In this document: in pieces, positions 1 through 12,599 of the stretch
How positions within the stretch are numbered: position 1 is the first letter of the stretch
Layout of the letters: the number at the start of each line of letters is the position of its first letter
DNA from: Curvularia sp. ZM96
Lineage: Eukaryota > Ascomycota > Dothideomycetes > Pleosporales > Pleosporaceae
Direction: 5' to 3'
Length of the DNA stretch: 64,000 nucleotides
Assembly: GCA_022457065.1 (NCBI GenBank)
Contig: JAJGBQ010000004.1
Span: 2,914,001-2,978,000 of the forward strand
Position numbers and translations under genes: made by a program
The notes under the pieces: generated by a model
What the model saw: only the letters and a program-made list of their open reading frames with translations
Told to the model about the DNA's origin: nothing
The model's database searches: none

Positions 1-2383
1 GCAGGTCTGTCCCTCGCCTCAGCTGCTTTTGCCTCGCCCGTCTCGTCTTTCCATGCGCGTCAATACAATGCCACAAGCCCGTGTGCTCAAGTAGCTAGCT
101 CTGTCGCGGCCCAGACAGCTGCTGTGCCCACTGTCCCCGCACAGCTGGCCTATGATTGCATTACTTCGGTCCCATTCAACCAGTCTGCCGCCCTCGCGCT
201 CGTCGATGATGTAGTTCCCTACTTCCGATGGCAGAGCAACACTGTCTGGCTCAAGGACCCGCCCAAAGAGTACGCAGAGAAAGTGCAGCCTGGCGTCGAC
301 ATCTGGGGAGAGCTTGAGGAGATAAGAAAGAAAGTTGTTGCAAGTGAGTATGAGAACGAGTACGAGGTATGTCGTTAATATGCAAATTAGCGATTCAATC
401 ACTTATGCATACTATAGTTCGGATTTGAGCTCTATCGTCTTCTGCAAACTACACACGACGGACATTTTGTCTACGTACCCGATGTGATTGGAACTGTCTT
501 CACTTTTGCACGCCCCATTGCTCTCGTTTCAGTCTCATCAGATGGTAAGGAACTACCCAAGGCCTACGTGTACGACGATGTCCTTGCCGAGTCTTTCGGT
601 AATGCTACATTCAATGCATCCCCCATCACAAAGATCAACGGCCAGGATGCAAAGGAATACCTGGAGAACTGGGCTCAGTACGGCTCTCTCCAAGACCGAG
701 ATGCGCTCTACAACAATGTTTTCTACCAGCTTTCAGCTGTATCACTAGGCCCGACTGGACCTGGTATGGGTACTTTTGCTGGTTCTGGAAGAGGCCGTTG
801 GGTATGTGTATCTGCCACAGTACGTCAGATTTCCATTGGTTCGCTGACTCTTCAAGGTTTATCCCGGTGGCGCGACCACGCTTGATTTTGCCAATGGCAC
901 AAGTCATACCTACGACAACTTCGCGAAAGTCTTGATTCCTTTCGACGGCATCACCGATGGTGAAAGCCTCTACAAACTTTGGTTTACTGGCAACCAACCC
1001 ACTCAGACTGAGGATCCTGCCCCATCAAACTCAACGACGCCAAGTCCATCAGCATCCGCATCCGCCACATCGATTCCTGCTCCTGGTTACCCACCCCCAG
1101 TCATTCGTGAGAGCCATAACCTCATTGGCGGCTATTTCTTGGAAGACGAGTACTCTGATGTTGCCGTTCTATCCGTACCTTCCTTTGTTGGTATCAATGC
1201 TCAAGAACAATTCCAAAGTACCGCCGTTCACTTCCTCGCTGCTGCCAAGGCTTCCGGAAAGAAGAAACTTGTGATAGATTTGTCTAGCAATGGCGGGGGC
1301 ACCATCTTGCTTGGATATGATCTTTACTCACTCCTCTTTCCCAACGACATTGATCACGCAGCGGCCGACCAATTCCGTGCTTTCGAGTCTACAGACATCA
1401 TGGGTCGACAATTCTCAAAGGCTTCTGAAGGTGTGACAAGAGAGCCAGTCACCTACGAACAGAATGAGACCCTGTATGATCTCCAGAGCAACGTCATCTC
1501 TTCAGTTTTCAACTACCGTACAGATCAGAAACTTGATCAGACACCTTTCAGCAGCTGGAATGAAAAGTTTGGACCCCGTCATTCCAAGGGCGATAACGTT
1601 ACGCAACTTTTCCGCTGGAACCTGGACGACCCGCTGATCCAACAAAATTCAGGTGGCATTTACGTTCATGGCCATGGCCCTCTATCTAACTACACTCAAC
1701 AGCCATTCCCCGCTGAGGATATTGTTGTCGTCACTGACGGCTATTGTGCATCGACTTGTACCATTTTCTCTGAGCTCATGCGCCAGCGCGCTGGTGTCAA
1801 ATACATCTCGCTTGGTGGCCGCCCTCGAGAAGGCATCACACAGGCAGTGGGTGGCGTGAAGGGTACCAACAACTTCCCCTGGACCTACATCCAGGAGCTT
1901 GTTCAATACACGGTCCTTAACACGACGTCTTCGGCCGAGGAGGCAGCGCAGCTCAACACCACCGAACTGAATCAATACTGGTCTTCTGTTCCTTTTGATC
2001 GCCTCGCCATTGGATCTTCCATCAACGTCAACTTCCGTGACGGAATTCGTGACGGCGACGAGACCAATACCCCGCTTCAATTTGTCTACGAGGCAGCCGA
2101 TTGTCGTATACTGTACACCAAGCAAATGACTGTTGATGTCACAGCCATTTGGAAGGCAGTAGCGGACACGACTTGGGGTGGCAAGAGCCACTGCATTGCT
2201 GGTGATCTTGGCGGATACCCAACGAACAGCCTGGCGAAGCGCGAGTTGAGCGCAAGAGAAGAGGCCCACAGCAAGAGAATGAAGCAGTGGCGAAGGGAAC
2301 TCAAGTCGCAAGACTATCCCCTGGACGTACGCACAGACATGCGTAAGGCAAAGATTATGGGTGATGGCATTATGTGGCCATAA
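1..2383 (+). CDS. Secreted peptidase S41 family (tail-specific protease/CPAF-like) protein, 5' partial
   Basis: The gene enters from the left edge in frame 1, already inside a hydrophobic Ala-rich stretch that looks like the end of a signal peptide, so the start codon lies outside the window. Three exons are read: 1-366, 418-801 and 857-2383, with introns 367-417 (in-frame stop inside) and 802-856, both GT..AG. The C-terminal half carries the S41 fold signature: a region reading VIDLSSNGGG near 1272-1301, and a nucleophile segment DGYCASTC whose Ser codon is at 1751-1753. A Ser/Thr/Pro-rich linker lies around 1010-1080. Fungal relatives are secreted or vacuolar proteases of roughly 700 residues. 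A Lys/Arg-rich tail (about 2230-2350) ends the protein. Family assignment is good; the substrate is unknown. Confidence 0.85.
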
Positions 2384-2914
2384 AGCTTCCAGAAACTAGG
2401 CCATTTTACGGCCATATGAATAATTAAAAAAGCAAGTTTATTGTATAGAGTAATTAACCCCAGCGTCTTAGCTTTATGAATTGAAACCGACGTTCCGTCA
2501 TTGGTGTGAATGAACGCTCGTGTTAAGGTATCTTGGCTCCTTAGCACCGTATGCAGGATGTCCATGTTTTTACTCGGACTCCTCGCACTAGCTATTGATT
2601 GAGCCTCTTTTCTGCCTTTAATCAAACACTCAACAACAACGATAGATCGCATTCGCCAATCGTTCAAAAACGATAACACTTGTGATCTCTTGTAGGCGTT
2701 TATGAAGCACCTCCTCGACTTGTCAGCCTATCTGGTATTGATATAACTATGAGGAGACTTATCAAGGTCTTCGACTCTACCTCGTACTTTGAGCTAACGT
2801 GCCTAACGATAATTTAACATTTATTAGTGGTGTTCACCTTGCTTGTTTTCTTCCCTCTTCTTCAACAAATCATGCAAGTACAATGGTATAGTTACTTCAT
2901 TTTGCTGTAATCTC
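2384..2914. other. Intergenic, convergent 3' ends
   Basis: This stretch lies between the 3' ends of the S41 protease and the permease. It is A/T-rich with poly-A/T stretches as in 3' UTRs. I see no coding pattern, RNA or repeat. Confidence 0.5.
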
Positions 2915-4588
2915 TTACTGACCCTTGCTAACATATTCGACAGGCCCCACATATACATGCCGACCATGAACAACATAGTATATTAGTGAGAACAATATAA
3001 GCGCGCCATATCCTAGTGCAGCCCAGTTCATATCAGTAACTGTCGGGTGAGCCGTGGAGGGAAAAAAGGCGAAGATCCAAAGAAACAGCAAGAATAAGAC
3101 CGCTATCAGGTTGATCGCCAGTCCGAATCGTCCTAGGCTAAACTTCGATTGTAACAACGGCTCTCCACGTATTCTCTTCAGCGCAACGCAGCTGATCGAA
3201 ATCAGGTATGAAGTGTACATTGCTGCCACGCCCAAAGAAATCACCTGCATGAATGCTACACTCGATCCGAGGTTGATCAAAGATAACAACAAGACAAACG
3301 TAATGGTAACGTATATGGAGTTAAGAGGTACTCCAAGCGTTGGCGATACCTGGAAGTTTTAGCGGACACCCTATATTGTCTCAGTGGATCAACTTACTTG
3401 GCTGAAAACTCTTGAGAAAGGGACACCGTTGTCGCGTGCGAAGGCAAACAATTGACGCGAGTTTGTTGCCATGACAGCAACACACGCGAAGATTCCAATC
3501 ACAAGCATAATGCAAGTCAAACCAGTCGCACCGGCGGCGGATCTTGTAGTATCGAGAAAGACCTGGACCTGCTGTGAACCAAGCGGAGTCAACAAAACCG
3601 ACATCGTATCGCCGACGCAAAAGCAGAAAGTTATAGCCATCACCCAACCCATCAGTCCGTTGCCAATCCACGTCCATATCATCACACGAGGAATGACGTG
3701 GGCAGCGTTGCGCACCTCTTCAGCCATGTGTGCTCCGGCTTCGATCCCGACGAAACAACTAGCCGCCCCAGTAAGACTGATCATGGTAGACAGAGGAACG
3801 CTTCCCCACCCCATGTTGTCCTGGAAAAGGGTGAAGACCCGACTGGTATTACCACGGTCGCCCATGACCCACAGAGGAACGATCACTGCGAAGAATCCAG
3901 CGATGTGGAGTAACACAATAACACCCTCAACAAATGGCAGCTTCTTTGAAAACAAGGTATTGAAGACCAGGCAAACAAATAGCACAGCCCAGATTATCAA
4001 AGTGCCCTGCCATGCTTGTGGTACGTAGGATGGTCGCCAGAGAATGATGAGAGCTTGGATCTGCTTGCCAGTCAAGTACGATACGGTCGCTGCAGCGGTC
4101 TGCCAACCTAACACGCCAAGCCATCCAACCATGTACGAGAGAAATCGTTGACAACTTGGTGGGGCAAACTCTGAGACCCAATGATATTGCCCGCCTGACG
4201 TTGGGGCCCTGTACCAGTTAGACAGGTGTCTATTGCATCTCCAGGTTACTTACATGGACGCCATCTCGGCCAAAGAAGCGACTACGAAGCCAAAACCGAC
4301 CATGCAAATAAAGTATCCCCAGATGAGTCCAGCAGTTCCTCCATTTCCTAACGCGAATACGGCTGTAGACAAGATAGCTTCCCAAGTTGACAAGATGACC
4401 ATGCAAAAGCCCAGTATAGTGATCGATCGAAAGTTTCGCTGGGTCTCTTGTCGTTTCCCCATTCGGATCATGTCGTTCACATCGGCCGTCGTGCCGTCTC
4501 TTTCTGAAATCGAGGTATTTGGCTCACCTACTTCGGAAAGATTGGGATAGCTGTCCATCTGGAAGTGGACTTCTTTGTGGTGATCCAT
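2915..4588 (-). CDS. APC-family amino acid / GABA-type permease
   Basis: Three exons join in frame: 4588-4254, 4208-3398 and 3349-2915, giving 526 residues. The first intron splits the ATG codon of the conserved segment EMASMAPTSGGQYHW, the hallmark after TM2 of the fungal GABA/choline/amino acid permease group (Uga4, Hnm1). About 12 hydrophobic segments are visible. The N-terminal tail is hydrophilic and Ser/Thr-rich, and a short charged tail with HGRHVYVGPVE ends the protein. It is a proton-coupled plasma or vacuolar membrane importer of an amino acid, GABA or choline-like amine; which one cannot be told from sequence. The start at 4588 gives the usual length. Convergent with the S41 protease gene. 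Confidence 0.88.
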
Positions 4589-7148
4589 GACTTCGAGCCT
4601 ATTCTCAGGTCATGTGGAAGTGGAAGGAATGTAGTATCATCTGTAGATCCAGAGAGAATTCCAAGCTTATATGGCGCAAAAAAGGCCATGTAACCCCACC
4701 TTGCATTGTGCAGAAGAGGTACTATCGGCGTGCATTGGTACGCATTTTTCTTTGCCAGATTACTCTACCCATTGGTTCTATGTTCCGAACCCTTAGCTTG
4801 GTTTAGCATGCCATGCTTACTAGTTGCAGCTGCAAGTGGCGAGATTGTCGTCTCACCGTCCATTGCGTTGTTGGCTAAAGGTGCGAATGTTTAAGTATCC
4901 TATGCCACAAACTTGGCCTCGTTTTCATTGTGCACCGCTATGTCCTCAAAGCATATTACAACGTTGCACGGTAGACGGCTACTGTTGTGGCTTCAGCCAT
5001 GTTGAGAAAGTGAATTATGCGCCATCACACTGGTTTTGAGTCAATGGTATCCCAAACAATGCTGTAAGAAAAGGTTTCTCCCTCAACAGTCCACAAAGCG
5101 AAATTCAACTGCAGGGCGTAAGTATTGAGCTGCTGGAGCTATATGCAGATGATGCAGACCTGCTGGTTACGGTCTGGCGCAGGATCTTCGATGTGGACCG
5201 GATGAATTGAGACAGTCGGTAAATTCTACACACCACACGGGAGAACGGGTGGCTCCACCTTTTAGCTGTCCAATCGCAATGCATCAACACCTCTCTTGCA
5301 GCCGCTAAACTGCAGCTTATGGTCCTAAAGAAGCTTGAACCGGCCTTGGACGGCTTATTTCATGCCACTCGCATCTTTGAGTTAATTACATAATTATGGA
5401 CGTTGAGGTTTGGGTTTGCAACATCACCAACTACAATAGAAGAAAGCGTGCCTGGATGTAAAAAGGCATGAAAGTGAGATTGACTACTACAATCTGAGGG
5501 GAAAGAATGTACCGAACCAGCTATATCAGCGGTAACCTAGGAGGAAGTGATTGCAGGTGGCTAATAGGCAGCCAAGTTTGCTGAAGGCTTATGTCGACTT
5601 TCGAATACGTCCCCTATCATGACATTAGGTATGTGATGCACTCATATCGTGAGTGCGACATCCCTCCCAGTAGTCAGCAACCAATTGAACAGTGCAACCA
5701 GCATAACACGAGTGCATTCTGACTGTGACTAAACTTCGAAAGCCCAAATATACGACGACTGATTTGTTATTACTATTTTCAGGAGATGAAGTGTGGCTAG
5801 ATTTTCTCAAGCTCGATGGAGCAGGCTTTCAAGCAACCATCTTGTCCGCGTTTCTTGAAAAATGCGTCGCATGGCGGCAGATCGCAGAATCTGAGGGATA
5901 TTTCTGTAAATTAAATGTCTTGATAAGTTGAAGCCTTTCTAATTAGAGATTATCCTCGTTCGATTCTATTCACTTCTTGAAGAGTATAATAGTTATCCTA
6001 TAATTGTACCAAGAATCGTTATCAATTTCTTACACGCTGACAGTTCTAGGTAGCGTAGTATGACTGCACCACACCCAACGAAGCCCTAAGTAGATCTTCA
6101 GTTGCTTTCCGACTCACCGAGGACAGCAAAGTTGCTTAAAATCATGAACAAGGCTACCAGGGGTCAAGATTTATTTTCTCTTCATGCACCGCTTGTGTGG
6201 TTTTGCATTACTGAGCAAATTTGGCATTGTTGCGTCTTCTGGGAGAACTGCGTTTGCGAAAAGAAAGCTATGACCTCTTTTAAGGAATGCAATCAAGTGT
6301 ACTTCGCTAGGCGGTGTTGGTGCGGTCAAGCATATCGCTCCAACGCGTGTATTGGGTGCTGGTAGCTCGGAGTTGGATTTATCGAGGGCACCTAGCCACT
6401 GTACTGGGTTTCTTCACCTAAATCCTGCAAATGGCCCGCCCTCATATACAACGTGATATGTCCAGCTGGGTGTAAAACAAATCACGTGCGATTCTTTTCT
6501 GGGCCCCGAAAAAGTCGTTCCGACTTCAAGGGGCAGAATCCAGATTAGAATGGAAGCAAGGATCGCTTGGTATACCTACAGTAGTAGCGCCGGCTGCCAA
6601 AAATTTTGGCACCCGCTTGGGCCGTTGGGTACCTAGACAACAATGAGCAGGGATTTGCAGCGTACATTGCACGCTTAACGGCATCCTTTCAACACAAACT
6701 CGAAAGAATGAATGACATACCAGGTATAATCTTCTGCTCCGCTGCGGATGCCAGCGGGATTGGAGCTCCATGAATACGGATACATCTCTTGAATAAAGTT
6801 TGGGCTGACATGATATTTTAGCCGACCAAAGGGGTTCTTCGGCATTGAGTAGTAGTGTAGAGAGCGTGCACCTAGTCCACTTATGCGACTTACGCCCCGC
6901 TCCATCGTGCCGCAAACATGCATGTGTAAACGACTCGGTCGCTCCAGCGCTACCTGCGTATGGACTGAAGACCAATATTGTGTGTCACTCGGTGCCCTTT
7001 AAATGTTGCCACCCTTGCACCGACCTGACTGCCGTTTCCGTGGAGCCGACCCAATGAACCCTGCTGCGGGTTAACATGGGTCGGGCTGGTTGCTGACGAC
7101 CTCATCCTATCCCCTCAGGACTGAAGATGACGAATACCTAGCAACACC
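4589..7148. other. Gene-poor region
   Basis: About 2.5 kb without a supportable gene. Reading frames here are short, lack recognisable motifs and cannot be extended by plausible splicing. The left end is the permease promoter and the right end the acetyltransferase promoter. An imperfect palindrome lies near 6489-6540 (outer arms GATTCT/AGAATC, inner arms GCCCC/GGGGC and AGTCG/CGACT). No transposase or repeat family is recognised. Confidence 0.45.
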
Positions 7149-7927
7149 ATGGACACTGTCTCACCGTCCAATATAAAAGCGACCCAATCCCGGGATCGGC
7201 AGACTGCAACCTACGCGTTGCGTGAGGCGCGGGTATCAGATATCAGTTCAATAGGCGCTGTGTGGTACAAGGCATTTTTCGACGATGAGATCATTGGCAA
7301 GTTGATGCATCCTCATCGCGAGAAGTATCCCGAGGATGTGCATTATTTCCTGCTTCGAGGCGTGCGGGAGCGCTTCTGGGACTGGCGTCATCAGTTCCTG
7401 GTAGTGACCACTACGGACGATAAGGGCGCAGAGACTGTAGTTGGCGCTGCGGATTGGCGAAGACTTGGTGAAGGGGGGAGACAAAGGGAATTGAGCCGAG
7501 TAGATCCACGTACGGTCAGCCCAGGCAAATACAGTTGAAACTCGCACACTGAAACCCATCAGGAAACCTCATCGCACCGAGTATTCGTGCATTTCATGCA
7601 ATAACGAGTCTCATCTATCCGAATCGTGCCGCTGAACCTTCGCAAACCTCTTGGCTCGAGGAAGCTGTATCGGCTTCGGAAGTGCACTGGACTGGCGATC
7701 GAAGCGAATGCTGGGATCTGCATGTTTGCGGTGTTCATCCTGACTACCAAGGAAAAGGGATTGGCAAGCTTTTGGCGCAGTGGGGTGTTGAAGCAGCAAA
7801 CAAAGAAGGCCCCAACACGTGTGCGAGTGTCCTGTGTGGTGAAAAGAACCGTGGCTTCTATGGCAAAGCCGGTTTCACTGTACAAGTTGGAGGGAGCGAA
7901 AATGGCCTTGCGTTGTTCACCAGATAA
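7149..7927 (+). CDS. GNAT family N-acetyltransferase
   Basis: Two exons, 7149-7509 and 7563-7927, join through a 53-bp intron that splits an Arg codon, giving 241 residues. The acetyl-CoA binding motif A is clear in exon 2: VHPDYQGKGIGKLL, with the Q-G-K-G-I-G pyrophosphate loop, followed by the typical GFYGKAGF segment near the C-terminus. The N-terminal part (REARVSDISSIGAVWYKAF) matches the start of fungal GNAT domains. It probably acetylates a small amine or a protein amino group in the cytosol; the substrate cannot be inferred. It stands alone, with large spacers on both sides. Confidence 0.85.
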
Positions 7928-8692
7928 GGTCGGATGGTGAAATACGGGAGAAACGTCGAGGCGAATTGATTATGAAGTTTTTCACGAGTAATGACGTAGT
8001 ACCCATCATACATATAAATCGTGATACTTAGGTGATTTGGCCAGTACCCGGGGCCACTCAGAGTGCTACCAATGGTAACGCCCCCTATTCTATCCGCGAG
8101 AGAAAGAAACCCGTAGTATCTCCAGGATTTCCCTTCTGCCATGTAAGACATGCCCTGAAAGAAGAAGTCGGCTCTCGCTGGTAGTGGATCAATCTCAGGT
8201 GTGATGTACGTAGGGATTACCATGGGGTGCACAGCAAGGCGGTAGACAGCCAATAGAAGCTCAAAAAGGGGCTGTCATCATCACTGTGGCAGAGGCCCTG
8301 CTGCGGGCCGATGTCGTATGCTGTCTGACTTCATGAGAGGTAAGCATCGTCGCAACAAGCCTTTGTAACTGACCGAATCTGCAAGGGAGAAAGACCGTTG
8401 CTGTACAACAACGTATCACTGTCTACAATCCCGTGTAAGATCTAGCGCCAAGTCCTTTGGCAGTGGCTTAGTTTCGGAGCGCGCGCCGAAGCCAAGCATG
8501 AAGCGGCAAAGACTGCTGAATGTTGGTGAAATTGGTGACTGCTTACGCCTTAGCTCACTGAGGGCTAGCCAGATGGGCCACGGTATATTCCAGCATGGGC
8601 TGCCCAAATCCCAGAGATACATAATAAGCAAAAGTGTATCTCCTCTGCTGACTTGACCTGGTTGTGCCGCCGCTTCAGCATCCTTCTCGACA
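7928..8692. other. Intergenic
   Basis: Spacer between the acetyltransferase and the glycosyltransferase. Reading frames on the minus strand here show no family motif. The last 100 bp are presumably the promoter and 5' leader of the glycosyltransferase. Nothing else is seen. Confidence 0.45.
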
Positions 8693-9841
8693 ATGAAGTC
8701 ATGGAATAACTGTCTCAACCAGCGATGGCTCCGAATTACACTCACTACTACTGTTCTTGTTTCTTTATGTATCTTCTTTGCTTTGCAGAATCACACTATG
8801 CACCAGGCCTTGGGGAGGATACCCATACCAAGGATTATTGGATCCACGAGCTCTGAGTCTCCCCCAGAGAAACCGGTCATCCCCGAGCCACCAGAATACG
8901 TATTGGCGCCGAACAAAACTTCTGACAAGAAGGAACGGCTGGCATACTTGACCTTTCTGTCTGGTACGGTAGAAGTGGGCGACGATCTGGAAAAGGACAA
9001 CTATTTCAACGCAGTACGCATTCTGGTATGGCAACTGGTGCACAACCCGGAGACGCGAACCGAACACGATGTGATCGTCATGGTGACACCGAAAGTTTCG
9101 CAGTCGCGGCGCGACCGCCTCAAGAAAGACGGTGCCATGGTGTACCCAGTCGAGTTTTTGCACACACCTAACGACAGATGGCTCCAGCCGGAAAAACATA
9201 GGTGGGACGATGTCATGACCAAGATGCGGGCGTGGGAGATGACACAATACGATCGGATCCTCATGCTTGACGGCGACTCAATGCTGGTCAAGTCGCTCGA
9301 CCCCGTGTTTAACGACCCAGCTGGTCAGCTGCTTGCAACGAAGCCATCTAACGACAGCACGCTGCCTCCGACCTACCTGCTTGCGTCCAACTCGGAAGTC
9401 TGGGACTCGAATCACGACTTTCCTCCAGGACATGGTACGGGGTTGAAGAAGGCAGGATACATGAACGCTGGCTTCTTTATGCTCGCTCCTTCGCTCGATG
9501 CCTTTGAGCACTACAAGTCACTCATCGACACACCGCATTCCTTCGACTCCAAGTACCCCGAGCAGAACCTTATCAACTTCGTGCATCGATGGGATGGCCC
9601 AATGCCCTGGCGGGAACTTGCATACACGTGGAATCTTCGCTGCCCGAACGACAACGACATAGAACAGGGTGTGTACAGTGTACATGAGAAATGGTGGACA
9701 CAACCCTATATTTACAATAATGAGAAGACAAAAGAGTGGTTACGATCGAGAAGGTGGGAGATGAAAGGATGGTACGATGCTTGGGACAGGATGCGAGAGG
9801 AGGCTACTCCGAAGGGAAGTAGAGGTGTGCCAGTCGTGTAG
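8693..9841 (+). CDS. GT8-like type II membrane glycosyltransferase
   Basis: Intronless, 382 residues. A short cytosolic tail is followed by one hydrophobic span (about residues 15-31), the layout of a Golgi type II membrane enzyme. A Pro/Ser-rich stem leads to a catalytic domain starting with LAYLTFLSG. The metal-binding DxD motif is D193-G-D195 in ILMLDGDSM. A second conserved block YMNAGFFML and the EQNLINF segment follow, as in glycogenin / GT8 proteins and in fungal N-acetylglucosaminyltransferase-like (Gnt1-type) proteins. It should transfer a sugar from a UDP-sugar to a glycan or protein in the Golgi lumen. Donor and acceptor are unknown. The ATG at 8693 gives the membrane anchor its full length. 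Confidence 0.85.
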   Translation: MKSWNNCLNQRWLRITLTTTVLVSLCIFFALQNHTMHQALGRIPIPRIIGSTSSESPPEKPVIPEPPEYVLAPNKTSDKKERLAYLTFLSGTVEVGDDLEKDNYFNAVRILVWQLVHNPETRTEHDVIVMVTPKVSQSRRDRLKKDGAMVYPVEFLHTPNDRWLQPEKHRWDDVMTKMRAWEMTQYDRILMLDGDSMLVKSLDPVFNDPAGQLLATKPSNDSTLPPTYLLASNSEVWDSNHDFPPGHGTGLKKAGYMNAGFFMLAPSLDAFEHYKSLIDTPHSFDSKYPEQNLINFVHRWDGPMPWRELAYTWNLRCPNDNDIEQGVYSVHEKWWTQPYIYNNEKTKEWLRSRRWEMKGWYDAWDRMREEATPKGSRGVPVV

Positions 9842-10016
9842 CAAACATACTTATGTTTATGATGTATTATTAGAAAATAGACTAATATATTCTTCCAACT
9901 ATCACACTTTTCACTGAAGACTCATCAATGGTCACCTTTTCTTCCTGGTATTGGTCTAACCAACCTTGTCGCCAATTGTTTACCCGCTAGTTTGTTGCTG
10001 TGTCCATGATATGAAA

Positions 10017-11986
10017 TCAGGTCTGTACGGGCTTCATATTCACCTCAAGATGGTCGCTGTAGTAATATGGCAGGAAGACATCTCGCCACAACAGTGCATC
10101 AGGACTACATTTGATCAGCATATCAAGCAAAGATGCGGATTACTTGTTCTCAAGAGGACTGAACATGATAGACTTACAGTGGCTTCGAGGGAGTCATGTC
10201 GAATTTTCGGAAGACGTGGGCAAATGCCAGGCGGAGTTCGGCCCATGCGAGGCTAGAATTTGTTAGATTTATCCTTGAGCCATCGCCTCAGATGGCGTTT
10301 CGAGGTTCACCTACTTGATGCCCAAGCACATGCGCGGGCCGCGGGAGAAAGCGACCAGCCAATTCTCCAACTCGGGGTTCTCTAGCCAGCGCTCGGGAAT
10401 AAACTTCTCTGGCTCGGGAAATATGTCCGCGTTGTAGTGAACAAAGGTGCTACCACACGACACAATGGTCTGTTGTAAAGTCAGTAAGAACACATATCAT
10501 AGCGTGAAGTTGAGAGTGTACGTACACCCGGTGGTACGACGTTTCCTGATATGGTAGCGCCGTTTGCAGGGACCACGCGCAAGAGGCCAGAGGTGACACC
10601 CGATGAGAGTCTTAGGGATTCCTTGATGACGGCATTCAAGTAAGTCAAGTCCTCCAAGTCTTTCAGCTTGGGCTCGGCGCCCTGAAGAGAAGGCCAGGTT
10701 GCCGAGAGCTCTGCCTTTAGCTTTTGCAGCTTTGCAGGTTCTTTTAACAGATGGAAGGATCCAACCATGAGGGTGTTCCCAGCAGTATCTACGCCTCCGA
10801 ACATGAGGGCTTGAGTTTCTTCGTACAAGCTGCCGGCTGAAGGGACTTTTTTATCTTTATGAGCTTCAGGGTCCATCAAACGGTGAAAGATTGTCATGTT
10901 GTGGGGAAGAAGTTTGAGCTTCTCCGGATCGTTGGTCAATTCGTTGATTTGCTGCATGAGTAGCTATGGGGTTGTAAGCGTCAAATGCCAGGGGTCATCT
11001 TCCACACGTAAAGATTATGGAGACTTTCAGAAAAGACCTACCTGGTTAAGGTCAATCAGACCTGCGGTCAATGGGCTGAGCTTCCTTGACAGGTCCGGAG
11101 GGCATTTCAAGATGAAGTTTTTGAACAGGTCAGAATATTTGAAGTAGAGAGAAACCGGCGTCGATGCATCCAAGGCCACAACAATGGGAGCCTTGAAGTC
11201 TGGAGTATCAACGGCATTGATGGGGTTACCAAAACAGAGGGTAGTAATGACATCGACACTCATACAGCGGAAGGCGTAGAAGAGGTCAGTGCTCTTGTTG
11301 GCGCTGGCTTGACGCTCGAGAGCTGCGCACAATGCCCTGGTTTTGTCGACACATAGGCCCTCTGCACTTCGAATGGCAGCTTGGGAGAAGGCGGGGTTCA
11401 GCACATGTTTGCGATCCTTGGCCTCGGCATAGGTCAGAAAGCCGAAGCTGGATCTGTCCTCGTTGAAGCTCTGGTAGAGATGGGCTTCTTTATCCCAGCG
11501 ATTTTTATTGTTGTAAATGTCATGGTAGGCCTGTGGGTTGGCAAAATGGAGCTATGGGAGACTTGTAAGCACTTGGGTTCCTAGCACTAGTGTACAGTAT
11601 GCCGATCGATAGGGCCGAGGAGTGGCCGGCTGTCGGCATTTTTTGTGGTAGGGCTTTGCTTACCTCGTTGGGCCCGACACGAACAACGTCGCCTGTAGCA
11701 GACGGCAGGGCGCAGGTTAGTGATGGGCTCCCAGGGGCGTGAAGCAGATGATCTCACCATACTGGGCATGGAGTTCGGCCAGATAGTGGCAAAAGGAGCG
11801 GTTCGCGATGCATTCAACGTAGGCTTTCCAGTAGACGGTAGCGCCAGCTAAAGGCGGGCCGGGGAACTTGGCCAGTGGGTGCAGGTAAACATTGTACGTC
11901 AGGGTGCCGATGAGGTAGGCGACCAGGGCCGCCAGCCCCGCGGATAGCAGCACCGCCGTGTCGGGTGCGTGGTCGAGGACGGACAT
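10017..11986 (-). CDS. Cytochrome P450 monooxygenase
   Basis: Seven exons are read: 11986-11758, 11692-11664, 11551-11042, 10963-10526, 10469-10315, 10252-10178 and 10104-10017, giving 507 residues in one continuous frame. The N-terminus has a membrane anchor (about residues 12-32) and the Pro-rich hinge KFPGPPLAG. The I-helix reads MFGGVDTAGNT, the K-helix ExxR is KESLR, the PERW block is present, and the haem-binding loop is FSRGPRMCLG. The 29-bp second exon encodes GDVVRVGPNE, standard in this fold. The final exon adds DALLWRDVFLPYY, typical of fungal P450 tails; without splicing the last intron the protein would stop just after PSKPL. It is likely ER-anchored and acts in secondary metabolism or detoxification. 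It is divergent from the methyltransferase at 12600. Confidence 0.9.
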
Positions 11987-12599
11987 GACAGAGATGGGAT
12001 GAAAGGGGAGAGAGGACCAGCGGTCGCGGCATCTTTTCCCTCTGGTCTGGTCTGGCTACGGCGTGGTTCCAGGCTGAATGTGGTCCACGCCGAATGTGGT
12101 CCATGCCGGCTATGACGACGGGACAGGAGGGTCTGAGTAGATTACGTCGTAGGATGACCAACCAGAAGCCCAAGAACAGAGGCACAAAAGCCAAAGGCGA
12201 TAGCCGAATGCAAGGCTGGCAGCGGCATTGGCTTTAGGGTGGCAGCGGGCTCCGCTATTCGGCAGGGGGATGGCAACGGCTGCCGAACGGAACTGAACAG
12301 TGCACGGCTGTGGTTCGTGTGGATCTCGTGCGTTGCTTGTGCGTGATGCTGGTGTTGGCTGGCTCCATCGTGGGAATATGTTGGGGTTGATAGTGAGTCG
12401 AGCTCTGCTTGCTCGAGGCGTGTATGTATACGCCAAGCGGCGCAAGCGGAGCCAGCGTGCCGTGCCGTGACGGTGGGTTGGGAATCGCCTTTGCGGCCTT
12501 GGTGTGTGCCTCTGCCTCTGCCCTCTCCTTCACCCGCACCCGCACCCTCACCACCTGCAAATCCCCCCAGCCACACCCTCTGTGAAGACGCTGCTAGCC
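11987..12599. promoter_or_regulatory. Shared divergent promoter region, P450 / methyltransferase
   Basis: 613 bp separate the start codons of two head-to-head genes. The right end (about 12500-12590) is a C-rich pyrimidine tract with repeated CTCTGC and ACCCGC units, common before fungal start sites. No specific operator was identified. Co-regulation of both genes is inferred from arrangement only. Confidence 0.45.

Noticed and set aside
1682..2311. Minus-strand 209-codon ORF opposite the S41 protease
   Set aside because: Lies fully within the conserved part of the protease gene on the other strand; no family features.
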